Shown in pieces: positions 54,682 through 64,000 of a stretch of 64,000 nt of DNA; the first letter of the stretch is position 1, and each line of letters opens with the position of its first letter. This DNA comes from Leptospira wolffii serovar Khorat str. Khorat-H2. GTDB taxonomy: Bacteria; Spirochaetota; Leptospiria; Leptospirales; Leptospiraceae. The notes below the pieces were generated by a model that saw only the letters and a program-made list of their open reading frames with translations, ran no database searches and was not told where the DNA came from. The DNA lies in assembly GCF_000306115.2 (NCBI RefSeq), contig NZ_AKWX02000023.1:124001-188000 (forward strand). The letters are read 5' to 3'. The translations under genes and the position numbers were made by a program.

Positions 54682-55203
54682 ATGAGCAAAGAAAGAATTA
54701 AAACCGCTCTGGCGTTCGGAAAAGAGCGCGCACCAAAAGGCGACAAGCCTGCAAACAATACGATTCCCGCTCCGGAAGGTTCTTCTAAGGCGAAGAAGCG
54801 TCTGGGTCGTGGTATCGGTTCCAAAACCGGTAAGACCGGAGGTCGCGGTTCCAAAGGACAGTACGCGAGAAATACCGTTCGTAGGGGATTCGAAGGTGGG
54901 CAGATGCCTATCCACAGAAGGCTCCCTAAGCGCGGATTTACCTCCATTTTTCACAAGGACTTCTTCCCAATCAACTTGAGAGACCTTGAGAAAAGCGGAT
55001 TGACCGGCAACATAGATGCCAAAATTATGGTTGAATCGAAGATTCTCGATAAAGAGACCACTCTTTTCAAGATTCTGGGAACCGGAGAGATCACGAAAGC
55101 CATTCATATCGTGGCAGACGGCTTCTCCGCCTCCGCAAAAGAAAAGATAGAGAAAGCCGGAGGATCCGTAAAGCTCCGCTCCGAAGCCCCTAAAGAGGCT
55201 TAA
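54682..55203 (+). CDS. rplO: 50S ribosomal protein L15
   Basis: The 173-residue L15 has an N-terminal extension of about 35 residues ([20 protein letters not shown] in part) before the family core [22 protein letters not shown]. The C-terminus [11 protein letters not shown] is normal. It is followed by a 129-base gap before secY. Confidence 0.95.
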   Translation: MSKERIKTALAFGKERAPKGDKPANNTIPAPEGSSKAKKRLGRGIGSKTGKTGGRGSKGQYARNTVRRGFEGGQMPIHRRLPKRGFTSIFHKDFFPINLRDLEKSGLTGNIDAKIMVESKILDKETTLFKILGTGEITKAIHIVADGFSASAKEKIEKAGGSVKLRSEAPKEA

Positions 55204-55250
55204 GAGTCGTTTTACAGCCGTTTGGAACTATCGATTCGGTAAAATGAGAG

Positions 55251-55300
55251 AAGGGATTCAAGCAATTGAGTCCCTTTTGCCCGATGGGCCCCCGGGCCCA
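55251..55300 (+). promoter_or_regulatory. Two hairpins in the secY leader
   Basis: The first hairpin is AAGGGATTCAA (55251-55261), loop GCAA, TTGAGTCCCTT (55266-55276) followed by TTG, a terminator-like form. The second is TGGGCCC (55285-55291), CC, GGGCCCA (55294-55300). They sit in the largest gap of the spc cluster and could attenuate secY or act as an RNA processing site. Confidence 0.6.
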
Positions 55301-55332
55301 AGTTAGGAAACAAGGACAGAGAAAAAAGCCGC

Positions 55333-56715
55333 ATGCTGACTTCGATCGCAAATATCTTCAAAATTCCCGAGCTAAGGAATAAGGTTTTCTTTACCCTCGG
55401 CATGCTCTTGCTTTTCCGTCTAGGCACTCATATCACGATTCCCGGTATCGATCCTAAGGTAGTCTCTGCGATCGCTTTGGACGCAAACGCTTCCGAAGGA
55501 CTCGTCGGAATGTTCGATATGTTCGCGGGAGGAGCTCTTCTGAACTTCTCCATCTTCGCTTTAGGGATCATGCCTTATATTTCTTCTTCCATCATCATGC
55601 AATTAGTGATGGTACTTGTTCCTTCTTTACAAAAACTCCAAAAAGAGGGAGAAGAAGGTCGTAAGAAGATTTCCCAATATACCAAATACGGTACTATTAT
55701 TCTTTGTGCGGTTCAATCTCTCGCAGTGATTCGTCTGGCACAACGCTGGTCTTATGGAGCGGACAATAGCCCCGCTCTTCACCCGGGACTCATCCATTCT
55801 TCCGTAGAATCCTGGTTCTTCTTCATCGCATTATTATCCATTACTACCGGGACCGTTCTTTTGATCTGGCTCGGAGAGCAAATCACAGAGAGAGGGATCG
55901 GTAACGGTATTTCTCTTTTGATCTTCGCCGGTATCGTAGGCCGTCTTCCTGTTTCCGTAGCGCAACTCTTCCGTGAGAATTTCGTAGACGGACTGAATAT
56001 CATCATCCTACTGTTACTGTTCATTCTACTCATCGCTCTTACCGTTCTTCTCACCCAGGGGGTTCGTAAGGTGCCTCTGCAATACGGCAAGCAGATGGTA
56101 GGACGCAGAATGGTTCAGGCTAAATCGCAAAGCATTCCTTTCAAAGTGAACGGTGCGAGCGTAATGCCGATTATCTTCGCTTCTTCTTTATTATTATTTC
56201 CGCAAACGATCATCCAACAGATCGCCGAGCTTCCTAACTGGGCGGGCTGGGTCGTTCTTCTCGACTATCTGAACCCGTTCTCTCAGATTTGGTATCACGC
56301 TGCGGTATACTTCCTGATCTACATCGGGCTCATCGTATTCTTCGCATATTTTTATACTGCGATCCAATTCAATCCGAGCGAACTCGCTGAGAATCTACGT
56401 AAATATAACGGATTCATTCCAGGTATCCGTCCAGGTTCTCATACCAAAGAATATATCGAGAAAGTTCTGAATCGAATCACTCTTCCGGGTGCGGTATTCT
56501 TGGCGGGACTCGCGCTCGCTCCTTATGTTATCATTCGTTTCTTGGATTTAGGGACCAATTCAGGAGGAGGATCCTTGGTATACACCTTCGGAGGAACCTC
56601 TCTCTTGATCATGGTAGGGGTGGCTCTGGAAACTCTGAAGCAATTGGAATCCCAACTGCTCATGAGAAATTATGACGGCTTCCTGAAGAAATCCAAAATT
56701 AAGGGAAGGTCCTAA
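55333..56715 (+). CDS. secY: Preprotein translocase subunit SecY
   Basis: The 460-residue protein has ten membrane helices and the family motifs: [19 protein letters not shown] in part, [27 protein letters not shown] and the cytoplasmic loop [20 protein letters not shown] in part. It forms the channel with SecE (encoded at 2496). It has its own leader with hairpins. Confidence 0.98.
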   Translation: MLTSIANIFKIPELRNKVFFTLGMLLLFRLGTHITIPGIDPKVVSAIALDANASEGLVGMFDMFAGGALLNFSIFALGIMPYISSSIIMQLVMVLVPSLQKLQKEGEEGRKKISQYTKYGTIILCAVQSLAVIRLAQRWSYGADNSPALHPGLIHSSVESWFFFIALLSITTGTVLLIWLGEQITERGIGNGISLLIFAGIVGRLPVSVAQLFRENFVDGLNIIILLLLFILLIALTVLLTQGVRKVPLQYGKQMVGRRMVQAKSQSIPFKVNGASVMPIIFASSLLLFPQTIIQQIAELPNWAGWVVLLDYLNPFSQIWYHAAVYFLIYIGLIVFFAYFYTAIQFNPSELAENLRKYNGFIPGIRPGSHTKEYIEKVLNRITLPGAVFLAGLALAPYVIIRFLDLGTNSGGGSLVYTFGGTSLLIMVGVALETLKQLESQLLMRNYDGFLKKSKIKGRS

Positions 56716-56719
56716 GAGA

Positions 56720-57283
56720 ATGAATTCCATCATTTTCATGGGCCCTCCGGGTGCGGGAAAAGGTACCCAAGCTAAGATTCTTTGCGACAGTTTGGGAATT
56801 CCTCAGATTTCCACTGGTGATATTCTTCGCGCGGCCGTGAAGAATGGGACCCCAATGGGTTTGGAAGCGAAGAAGTTCATGGATGCCGGAGACTTGGTCC
56901 CGGATTCGGTTGTGATCGGTATTATCAAAGATCGTCTCGTAGAGCCTGATTGTAAAAACGGATTCCTCTTGGATGGATTTCCAAGAACCGTGGAACAAGC
57001 GGATGCTTTGGACAAGATTCTTCACTCCGAAGGAGTTAAGATCAAGAGAGCGATCAACCTGGAAGTTCCCGATGCGGAACTTCTACAGCGCTTGCTGAAA
57101 CGTGCGGAGATAGAAGGTCGCTCCGACGATAACGAGGCTACGATCAAGAGTCGTTTGGAGACCTACAACAAAAAGACTCTGCCTCTATTGGACTATTATG
57201 CAGCGAAGGGAAACCTGTCTCGTGTAAACGGAGTGGGGAACCTGGAGCAAGTCACAGAACTCATCCAGAAGGAGTTAGCGTAA
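56720..57283 (+). CDS. adk: Adenylate kinase
   Basis: The 187-residue enzyme interconverts ATP, ADP and AMP. The P-loop is [12 protein letters not shown], the AMP-binding motif [10 protein letters not shown] and FLLDGFPRT are present, and the LID is the short type ([15 protein letters not shown]) without a zinc ribbon. It follows secY by four bases, a common association. Confidence 0.97.
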   Translation: MNSIIFMGPPGAGKGTQAKILCDSLGIPQISTGDILRAAVKNGTPMGLEAKKFMDAGDLVPDSVVIGIIKDRLVEPDCKNGFLLDGFPRTVEQADALDKILHSEGVKIKRAINLEVPDAELLQRLLKRAEIEGRSDDNEATIKSRLETYNKKTLPLLDYYAAKGNLSRVNGVGNLEQVTELIQKELA

Positions 57284-57284
57284 C

Positions 57285-57503
57285 TTGGCAAAAGAAGATG
57301 CAATCACCGTGGACGGTACCGTTTTGGAACCTCTTCCAAACGCGATGTTCCGCGTAGAACTGGAAAACGGGCACAAAGTATTGGCTCATATTTCCGGCAA
57401 AATGAGAATGCATTATATCCGAATCCTCCCAGGGGACAAAGTCACCGTGGAGCTTTCTCCTTACGATTTGACCAAGGGTAGAATTACCTACCGCAAAAAA
57501 TAG
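57285..57503 (+). CDS. infA: Translation initiation factor IF-1
   Basis: The 72-residue OB-fold protein starts at a TTG directly after the adk stop, with AAGGAG ten bases upstream. [21 protein letters not shown] and RIRGGRIT-like KGRITYRKK are family features. A TTG start may limit its level. Confidence 0.95.
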   Translation: MAKEDAITVDGTVLEPLPNAMFRVELENGHKVLAHISGKMRMHYIRILPGDKVTVELSPYDLTKGRITYRKK

Positions 57504-57512
57504 GAACACGTT

Positions 57513-57626
57513 ATGAAAGTAAGAACTTCCGTAAAAAAAATCTGCACTAGCTGCAAAGTTATCAGAAGAAAAGGTGTGATCCGCGTGATCTGCACCAACC
57601 CTAAACACAAGCAAAGGCAAGCATAA
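57513..57626 (+). CDS. rpmJ: 50S ribosomal protein L36, zinc-binding type
   Basis: This 37-residue protein reads [20 protein letters not shown] at the start and ends KHKQRQA. Zinc ligands are Cys11, Cys14, Cys27 and His32, so it is the C+ form. It lies nine bases after infA. Confidence 0.97.
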   Translation: MKVRTSVKKICTSCKVIRRKGVIRVICTNPKHKQRQA

Positions 57627-57628
57627 TC

Positions 57629-58006
57629 ATGGCTCGTATCGCAGGTATAGATCTTCCGAGAGAAAAAAGAGTCGTTATCGGTCTGACGTATATTTTCGGG
57701 ATCGGTCAATCCACTTCCCGCAAGGTTCTCGCCAAAGCAGGAGTAGAGGAAAAGGTCCGAGTTAAGGATCTGACCGACGCTCAAGAAGCGGCGATCCGTA
57801 AAGTGATCGAGGAAAGCGTCAAGGTGGAAGGAGATCTTCGCTCCGAAAACCAACTCAATATCAAACGATTGATGGATATCGGATGCTATAGAGGCCTGCG
57901 TCATAGAAAAGGACTTCCGGTTCGCGGTCAAAGAACCAGAACCAACGCCCGTACTCGTAAGGGTGTTAAGAAGACCGTTGCCAACAAGAAAAAGGTGACT
58001 AAGTAA
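57629..58006 (+). CDS. rpsM: 30S ribosomal protein S13
   Basis: The 125-residue S13 has [14 protein letters not shown], the helix-two-turn-helix ([20 protein letters not shown] in part) and the basic tail [13 protein letters not shown]. It forms bridges to the 50S subunit. Confidence 0.97.
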   Translation: MARIAGIDLPREKRVVIGLTYIFGIGQSTSRKVLAKAGVEEKVRVKDLTDAQEAAIRKVIEESVKVEGDLRSENQLNIKRLMDIGCYRGLRHRKGLPVRGQRTRTNARTRKGVKKTVANKKKVTK

Positions 58007-58008
58007 TC

Positions 58009-58416
<408 letters not shown>

Positions 58417-58428
58417 GGTAGGAATAAT

Positions 58429-59052
58429 ATGGCAAGATATAGAGGACCTGTCGTTAAACTAATGAGGAGAGAGGGAGTAAACCTCTACCTCAAATCCAGT
58501 TTTACTTTCAATAAGGATAAGTTCCACAGAAAGGGACCTCCTGGAATGCAACCTAAACGGAAACCGAAAGTTTCCGAGTACGGCGCTCAGCTCCGCGAAA
58601 AGCAAAAGCTGAAAAGAGCATACGGACTACTAGAGAAACAATTCCGTAGCTTATACGAAGAAGCTTCCCATTCTCACGGTGTAACCGGTGAGATTCTTCT
58701 TCAGCTTCTGGAAAGAAGATTAGATAACGTGGTGTATCGCCTCGGTTTCGCGGTGACCAGACGCCAAGCTAGAAACTTCATCGCTCACAACCATATTCTG
58801 GTGAACGGCGAGAAAGTGGACATTCCTTCTTTCCGTTTGAGCGTCGGCGATAAGATCGAGATTAAGCCTAAATTCAGGACTTCCGGGTTCATTACTCAGA
58901 ACATCCAGTTGGCTCAATCCTTGAATAATATTCCTTCTTGGGTGTCTTCCGACTTCATCCAGTTTTCGGGAGAAATTCTGTCTCTACCGGAGCGTCATCA
59001 TATCGACATCCCGGTAAAAGAACAGGTGATCGTGGAGTTGTACTCCAAGTAA
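58429..59052 (+). CDS. rpsD: 30S ribosomal protein S4
   Basis: The 207-residue S4 has the S4 RNA-binding domain (RLDNVVYRLGFAVTRRQARN in part; HNHILVNGEKVDIPSF). The N-terminus lacks the zinc knuckle (no CXXC), so it is the C- form. Confidence 0.97.
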   Translation: MARYRGPVVKLMRREGVNLYLKSSFTFNKDKFHRKGPPGMQPKRKPKVSEYGAQLREKQKLKRAYGLLEKQFRSLYEEASHSHGVTGEILLQLLERRLDNVVYRLGFAVTRRQARNFIAHNHILVNGEKVDIPSFRLSVGDKIEIKPKFRTSGFITQNIQLAQSLNNIPSWVSSDFIQFSGEILSLPERHHIDIPVKEQVIVELYSK

Positions 59053-59073
59053 TTTAATTGGGAAGGGTTTCCA

Positions 59074-60051
59074 GTGTCTCTTAAAAGCTTACTGAAAGGA
59101 TTTAAACGTCCTAAAAAGATCGAATTTACGACCGAAGCGAACACTCCGAACTACGGAAAATTCGTCGCGGAACCTTTCGAACGCGGTTTTGCGACCACGA
59201 TCGGAAACTCTCTTCGTAGGACTCTCATGTCCTCTATCGAAGGAGCGTCTATTTCCGCTCTTCGTATCGAAGGCGTGAACCATGAGTTTTCCTATATCGA
59301 AGGAGTCGCGGAAGACGTTACCAGAATTATTCTGAACCTCAAGCAAGTTCGTATCAAGTACGAGCCTGAGGACAAAGACCAAAGCAAAGTGATCCACTTG
59401 GAACTGAAAGGCGCAGGCTATTTCAGAGCGGGAGATCTGGCTGTAGATTCTTCCATCGAGATCATGAATCCCGACCTTCATATCGCTACTCTGAACGAGG
59501 ATGCGAATCTGGTTCTGGATTTGGAAATCCAAAGAGGAAGAGGATACGTTCCTGCGGAAGATAAGAAGAAGGACATAGAAGTTCTGGGAACTATCCCGAT
59601 CGACTCCATCTTCTCTCCGGTCCAAAAAGTAATCTTCGAGATTTCCGAGACCCGTGTGGCTCAAAGATCCGATTACGAAAAACTGACTCTGGAAGTATGG
59701 ACTGACGGATCTATTTCTCCTGAGGATGCGGTTGCACAAGCGGCTAAGATCCTAAAAGAGCACCTTACGGTATTCATCAACTTCGAAGAAGAACTCGAAG
59801 AAGAAGAGGACGAACTCGACGAGGCGGACGAGAAACTCAAGGCTTCTCTTTCCAAACATGTCGAGGAGTTGGAACTTTCCGTTCGTTCCCTGAACGTTCT
59901 TCGTAGTCTGGAAATCGATTTCGTAGGAGACCTCGTCAAGAGATCCGAAGAAGAGATGTCCAAATCCAAACATTATAGCGAGCAAAGTCTCGCGGAACTT
60001 AAGTCCAAACTCGCCGGTTTGGGTCTTTCGTTCGGAATGAGAGATTTCTAA
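59074..60051 (+). CDS. rpoA: DNA-directed RNA polymerase subunit alpha
   Basis: The 325-residue alpha subunit starts at a GTG preceded by GGAAGGG. The N-terminal assembly domain ([21 protein letters not shown] in part; [15 protein letters not shown]) is followed by a very acidic linker (about 229-250, [16 protein letters not shown]) and a normal C-terminal domain ([25 protein letters not shown]). Confidence 0.98.
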   Translation: MSLKSLLKGFKRPKKIEFTTEANTPNYGKFVAEPFERGFATTIGNSLRRTLMSSIEGASISALRIEGVNHEFSYIEGVAEDVTRIILNLKQVRIKYEPEDKDQSKVIHLELKGAGYFRAGDLAVDSSIEIMNPDLHIATLNEDANLVLDLEIQRGRGYVPAEDKKKDIEVLGTIPIDSIFSPVQKVIFEISETRVAQRSDYEKLTLEVWTDGSISPEDAVAQAAKILKEHLTVFINFEEELEEEEDELDEADEKLKASLSKHVEELELSVRSLNVLRSLEIDFVGDLVKRSEEEMSKSKHYSEQSLAELKSKLAGLGLSFGMRDF

Positions 60052-60052
60052 T

Positions 60053-60646
60053 ATGAACAAAAGAAATAAAGTAAAACATCTCAACCGCGAAAAGGGTCAT
60101 AGAGACGCGTTGATCAATAACATGATCACAAGCCTTTTCAAATACGAGAGAATCGAATCCACCCAAGCTAAACTGAAAGTGGTTCGCTCTCATGCGGAGA
60201 AAATCATCACTAGAGCCAAGAGAAATCTGGTTGCCGATATCGCTCCGGCAGTAGCTCTTCATAATAAACGCGAAGTTTTGAAAAGAGTGAAGGATCGTAA
60301 TATCGTAACTAAGCTTTTCGAAGATATCGCGGTTCGTTACGCAAGCACCAACGGAGGTTATACTCGTCTGTTGAAACTTGTGAATCGTCCTTCCGATAAC
60401 TCCGAAGTGGGCATCCTCGAATTGACCGCACGCAAAGATCGTCCTGCTCTTCTCCAAGAGATCAGAGACAAGAGAGAAGCGGTTTCCGACGCTAAGAAAG
60501 CGAAGGCTGCAGCTCCGGCTCCGGAGAAAAAAGAGAAGGCGCCTAAAAAAGAAGCCGCTCCGAAGCCTAAGAAAAAACCTGCGGCCGCTCCTAGCAAAGT
60601 CGTGAAGAAAAAAGCTCCGGCTAAGGCAAAACCTAAGAAAAAATAA
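60053..60646 (+). CDS. rplQ: 50S ribosomal protein L17 with long C-terminal tail
   Basis: Residues 1-140 are a normal L17 (VKHLNREKGHRDALINNMIT; YTRLLKLVNRPSDNSEVGILEL in part). A Lys/Ala/Pro-rich tail of about 55 residues follows (KAKAAAPAPEKKEKAPKKEA in part), making the protein 197 long against a usual 115-130. Last gene of the alpha cluster. Confidence 0.95.
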   Translation: MNKRNKVKHLNREKGHRDALINNMITSLFKYERIESTQAKLKVVRSHAEKIITRAKRNLVADIAPAVALHNKREVLKRVKDRNIVTKLFEDIAVRYASTNGGYTRLLKLVNRPSDNSEVGILELTARKDRPALLQEIRDKREAVSDAKKAKAAAPAPEKKEKAPKKEAAPKPKKKPAAAPSKVVKKKAPAKAKPKKK

Positions 60647-60673
60647 ATTCCCCTTTTAGAGATGGGAGATATA

Positions 60674-60707
60674 CCCCGAGGCGGTTCGTTCTGCCTTGGG
60701 GTTTTTT
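60674..60707 (+). terminator. Rho-independent terminator after rplQ
   Basis: CCCCGAGGC (60674-60682) pairs with GCCTTGGGG (60693-60701), one G-T pair, followed by six T residues and a further T-rich tract. It closes the tuf-to-rplQ superoperon. Confidence 0.9.
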
Positions 60708-60719
60708 ATTTTTTACTGT

Positions 60720-60902
60720 ACCTATAACTTGCTTGGAGATGATTTTCATAATCCGAGTTTTTAAAGAAGCTAGATGGTTCCTGACGACATTCCGAATGAT
60801 ATCGTCGTCTATCTCATGATAGCCATGAGCTATGAAATCCCGTAAGTCGGCTATCCGTCTCCATTCCGCCAAAGCACCGATATCACGGGGGTGGATTGGA
60901 GA
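60720..60902 (-). pseudogene. HepT-like toxin C-terminal fragment
   Basis: The minus-strand frame encodes ALAEWRRIADLRDFIAHGYHE and continues IDDDIIRNVVRNHLASLK. It contains the RX4HXY motif (RDFIAHGY) typical of HepT ribonuclease toxins of HepT-MntA pairs (DUF86). The N-terminal half of the family (about 50 residues) and any start codon are missing; the frame is closed upstream by the TAA of the neighbouring remnant. Downstream, the frame reads into the rplQ terminator, so the end is also lost. It is best read as a remnant. No MntA nucleotidyltransferase gene is nearby. Confidence 0.6.
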
Positions 60903-62257
60903 TTAACCTTTGGTGATCAGGTCCGAGATGGAGGCAATAGGAAGTACCAGGTTTTGCAAATCCAGGACCGGCATTTGGGAGTCGGTAAAATCACTATAGA
61001 TCCAGATTTCGAAGAGAAAACTTCCGTTTGTTTGGGGAGATTTAACACGGAACCATTGGCATAGAGCATAAGCCAATTGGCAGACGTAAGAAGATCCTTC
61101 TCTCGGGAGGGACGTATTGCAAGCAGGGATTCCTTGGCTATCGTTCGGAATATTAAAATCGAAAGGAGTCGAAAATAAAACAGGGAGCAAGATATCGGGA
61201 ACGTTTGCATTCTCTGAATATGCATAGTTACAGCTCAATTTCATTTTTTGCACCGACGGCTGCTGGACTGCAGAAAAGAGATTGGTAAAGAGATTATTTA
61301 ATATCTGAGTCAGTGCCTGCGGATTTCCGGCAGGATTATTGATACGGTCGATTCGGATCTCTTGGGTCACCGGAAGATAGGGGGTGAGTGCAAACCGTGG
61401 AGGAGATAACGGGAAGCCATGCCGGCTAAATTGGCCGTAGTACCGGCGAACTGCATGGACGAAAGAATCATAGGTAAAGGGGCGGCATCCAACACTGGAA
61501 GTTTCAGATAAGCGTGAGCGGAATCCTCGTCCGTCGCGAGTAAAAGAGAGAAGAATCCGGGAACATCCGCATTGGTAGTCGCGATAGAAAGCGCGTCTAT
61601 GTTAAAGAATAGCGCCAAAGAATTTAACGTATCGTCGAGTGAAGGACTACTAGTATATGTAAGCGGAGACACAGTGAGTTTCGAAGCAGGGGCAAGTAGC
61701 GACACCGCGGATAGCTGCTGTCCTAATGCTTGCAGAGTGAGTTGGAAATAGGCGGCAATACTCGCGAAAGTATCCGTATTCTTGGTAATGTAAGATTGAC
61801 TGCCGATTGTAAGAGTGATTCCCGCCGCAATCAGGCCGAGAACATTCCCGCTTGCCTCCGCTAAACTTCCCGGATCCGGAGGAAGAAGGCGTCCATTCGT
61901 TTGTGCGCTCAGTGCTTGGTAATACGACGCAATATCGCTCAAAGACTTATACTGTTCCTGAATCACGAATTGAATCCCCGTAATCGTCAGCGGAACGGAG
62001 GTTAGAGGGTGGTCTAAATTTGCGGAAACAAGATCCGAGATCGTTACTTGGTTTTTTCCGTACGAGTTGATTGTAGCTAATATTCCCTGGATGGAATCGG
62101 TTTGTCCGAGCGGATATAGAAAGAAGTCCTCTTTTGTCTGAAAATACTTGTACAGGGAGCCGACGCTGGTCCCGGCCTTTTTAGCTATAATATTTAGTAT
62201 TGGCGTTATTAAAACCGCGACTGACGAACTCGGAAATGATCTGTCAAGATAATATAA
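60903..62257 (-). pseudogene. Decayed LysM-like-repeat protein with a TetR helix-turn-helix at its front
   Basis: Two minus-strand frames (61367-62257 and 60903-61370) belong together. The upstream one opens after a TAA at 62258 without an ATG. It reads first a TetR-type segment (IIAKKAGTSVGSLYKYFQTK), then several LysM-like repeats (EQYKSLSDIASYYQAL; NTDTFASIAAYFQLTLQALG; SLDDTLNSLALFFNIDAL) and MASRYLLHGL. It ends at TGA 61367; the second frame then continues in another phase (ALTPYLPVTQEIRIDRINN) to 60903. Such repeat domains occur in large secreted or toxin-complex-like proteins. The missing start, the fused TetR motif and the frame change mark it as a remnant. A GTG at 61966 could still start a shorter product. 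Confidence 0.6.
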
Positions 62258-62442
62258 TTAATTAATATGCAAAATTACACAAAGGAATGACAAATAATAT
62301 CTCAATTTAGACATGAAGTGACCCGGATACGGGTTTACGAGCGGCTTTTCAGGGTGGTGGGAGGCGGAAGCCCGACAAAGACGAAGTCATCTCTAACGGA
62401 GTAGGAAAATAGTCTTACGTACGCAAGCGATTACTAGGGAGT
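62258..62442. other. Intergenic stretch with possible repeat-like sequence
   Basis: No gene is seen. An ACCCG/CGGGT inverted repeat lies near 62320-62333 and a GC-rich tract near 62360-62385 differs from the AT-rich start of the gap. It may be a dispersed element or the scar of the event that fused the neighbouring remnants. Confidence 0.35.
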
Positions 62443-64000
62443 TCAGTACCCTTTCGATCTAAGAAACTCGTCCAGTTTTCCTACAAGCGCGCTATCTCCG
62501 TCCAGTTCCTTGGCTTTTTCCAGGACGGAACGCGCGTCTTCGAATTGGTTTAGCAATCTGTAATTGTCCGATAGATTGATGAGATTGGCGAGCCTATGAG
62601 GTTGGGTCTGACGGACTTTTTCCGCAGCGTCTGCGGCCTTTTTGAAATCCTTCATGTGTTTATAGCATAAGGACGCGAGGAACCAGATGTTTTGGGAATC
62701 CGGATCCAAGCTAAGATAACGTTCCAGCCATCTGGACGCTTTCGTATATTCCTTTCGATCGTAGTGGATTTGACCGAGTAGTCGAGGCGCTTCCTTGAAA
62801 TTCGGAGCGAGACTCCAAGCGGTTTCCAAAAGCTCGATTGCGATCGGGATTTCTTTTCTCTGAATATGGATCCGAGCCTCGTTATACTTTTCGACAGCCC
62901 CGGCATATTTCGGATGATCTGGTTGAATGACTTCCTTATATCCGATCCGAATCAAGGATAGGTCGTCCGCGATGGCTCCGACCGCATGGAGTTTGTCCGA
63001 GATGAATTCCAGCTCTCCTCCCGCTTCTTCCACGATACGAAGGAATAACGTCTCATCCTCGTTCATTTTCCAGGTGCCTTGGGAGTTGATATTGATATCG
63101 TCCCTTCCGTCTGAGCCTATGAATACAACGTCTCCGGGCTGGAGATAGGATTCGTGAATCTTAATACTGGAACCGAAAGGAGATCCTAATTTCCAGGCGG
63201 AAAGTTCTGTCGAGAGAAAAGACGCCTTCTCGTCCCTGTATAAGACAGCCCAAGGATGCTCGGCGTTGAATATCATTATTTTCCCCGTCCGATCGTTCAC
63301 CAATCCGAAGATGACCGATGCCATCATCGTTCCGTCGAATGTCTTGAAGATCTCGTCCAGCTCCCTATGAGTCTGGCGAATCCAATTCTCCGGGCTCGTA
63401 TCTATTACCTTACCGTGACCGGCGGAGCGGGTCATAATATTATTCACTGCGGTTCCGAGTACGATGGCACCACCCGCTCCTTGCAGGGATTTTCCCATCG
63501 CATCACCGTTTAGGAAGAAGGTCCATTTTTCCCTGTCCTCTCCGAAGAGAAGGTTACCGCTAATGCAAACATCTCCTCCCAATTCCGATTCCCGGTTCTT
63601 GAAAGTGAATTTCTTTTTCTGTTCAATGTAGAAGGTGGTATTTACTTCCTGGGAAGTGTTCCAGTTGGTCATGAGAGGCTTGCTCAAGAGAGAAGTGAGA
63701 TAATAGTCACCGTCCTGTTGCACTTTGAGAGCCTGAATCTCTTCCATTCTCTTCGTGACTTCAACCGTTCTCTCGTCCACTTTCTGTTCTAGGGTATTCG
63801 AGTATTCTTCCTCTACTGCTCCGATCCTACGGAAGATCAGAATTACACTCCGTGTGATATAGGAAACGACTGCTAGGAATACGAGCTTCAAGGCCTGTTC
63901 CGAAATGGAAGCATACCCGGGAGAAATCACTTTGAGTTCGTCTTCGGTAAATTCCACGCCTCTGAAGATAGTATTCAGGATTACTAAACCTTGACCGACT
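62443..64000 (-). CDS. SpoIIE/PP2C-type phosphatase with TPR repeats (N-terminus beyond right edge)
   Basis: The frame is open from the window edge through a GTG at 63957, so the true start lies outside. Visible parts in order: a membrane segment (LVFLAVVSYITRSVILIF), a coiled coil (EQKVDERTVEVTKRMEEIQ), a SpoIIE-type phosphatase domain (GGDVCISGNLLFG; FFLNGDAMGKSLQGAG; GSDGRDDIN; DDLSLI) and about three to four TPR units at the C-terminus (AIELLETAWSLAPNFKEAPR; ASRWLERYLSLDPDSQNIWF). The motif NGDAMGKSLQGA replaces the common DVTGHGTGA. It probably dephosphorylates an anti-sigma antagonist in a partner-switching pathway. Confidence 0.88.
   Translation of the reverse strand, partial: VGQGLVILNTIFRGVEFTEDELKVISPGYASISEQALKLVFLAVVSYITRSVILIFRRIGAVEEEYSNTLEQKVDERTVEVTKRMEEIQALKVQQDGDYYLTSLLSKPLMTNWNTSQEVNTTFYIEQKKKFTFKNRESELGGDVCISGNLLFGEDREKWTFFLNGDAMGKSLQGAGGAIVLGTAVNNIMTRSAGHGKVIDTSPENWIRQTHRELDEIFKTFDGTMMASVIFGLVNDRTGKIMIFNAEHPWAVLYRDEKASFLSTELSAWKLGSPFGSSIKIHESYLQPGDVVFIGSDGRDDININSQGTWKMNEDETLFLRIVEEAGGELEFISDKLHAVGAIADDLSLIRIGYKEVIQPDHPKYAGAVEKYNEARIHIQRKEIPIAIELLETAWSLAPNFKEAPRLLGQIHYDRKEYTKASRWLERYLSLDPDSQNIWFLASLCYKHMKDFKKAADAAEKVRQTQPHRLANLINLSDNYRLLNQFEDARSVLEKAKELDGDSALVGKLDEFLRSKGY

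Overview
The window is chromosomal DNA of a spirochaete, almost certainly a Leptospira. Grounds: the gene set (class III cyclases fused to PAS or 7TMR-DISM sensors, SpoIIE-type phosphatases with TPR repeats, DUF1761 proteins, short-lipobox lipoproteins), the Asn in the RpoB rifampicin pocket known from spirochaetes, and ribosomal protein styles. By eye the GC content is clearly above that of L. interrogans, which would fit one of the higher-GC Leptospira species; this was not computed and no species is named.

Layout. (a) 1-2021, minus strand: vapB-vapC toxin-antitoxin pair, a membrane-anchored AraC regulator and the 5' end of a sterol-desaturase-like gene that leaves the window. (b) 2231-14495, plus strand: tRNA-Thr, tRNA-Trp, secE, nusG, rplK, rplA, rplJ, rplL, rpoB, rpoC, rpsL, rpsG, closed by a strong terminator. 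(c) 14597-42779: about 28 kb of accessory genes on both strands: three class III nucleotide cyclases, a SpoIIE phosphatase, a histidine kinase, a metallophosphoesterase, a GMC oxidoreductase with an alpha/beta hydrolase, an SDR, a metallo-beta-lactamase-fold lipoprotein with a questin-oxidase-like protein, lipoproteins and membrane proteins, a TetR plus GH1 glycosidase pair, and a second TetR divergent from a DUF1761 gene. (d) 42917-60707, plus strand: an EF-G/Tet(M)-like GTPase, tuf, then the S10, spc and alpha ribosomal clusters in almost canonical order through secY, adk, infA, rpmJ, rpsM, rpsK, rpsD, rpoA and rplQ, closed by a terminator. (e) 60720-64000, minus strand: a HepT-toxin fragment, a decayed LysM-like-repeat gene that begins with a TetR helix-turn-helix remnant, and a SpoIIE phosphatase with TPR repeats running off the right edge.

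Functionally the window is two blocks of translation and transcription machinery around a signalling-rich island. The most notable observations are: a textbook promoter placing the vapB start codon at the predicted transcription start (leaderless mRNA); a tandem duplicate of a 7TMR-DISM receptor with exchanged output domains (cyclase versus phosphatase); a compact EF-G-like GTPase upstream of tuf where fusA is often found; an alpha/beta hydrolase with Cys in place of Ser at its nucleophile elbow; a cyclase with Lys in place of the catalytic Arg; two perfect palindromic TetR operators; hairpins before secY and rpoB; and toxin and regulator remnants downstream of rplQ. I did not find a CRISPR array, an intact insertion sequence, a prophage or a clear new defence system.
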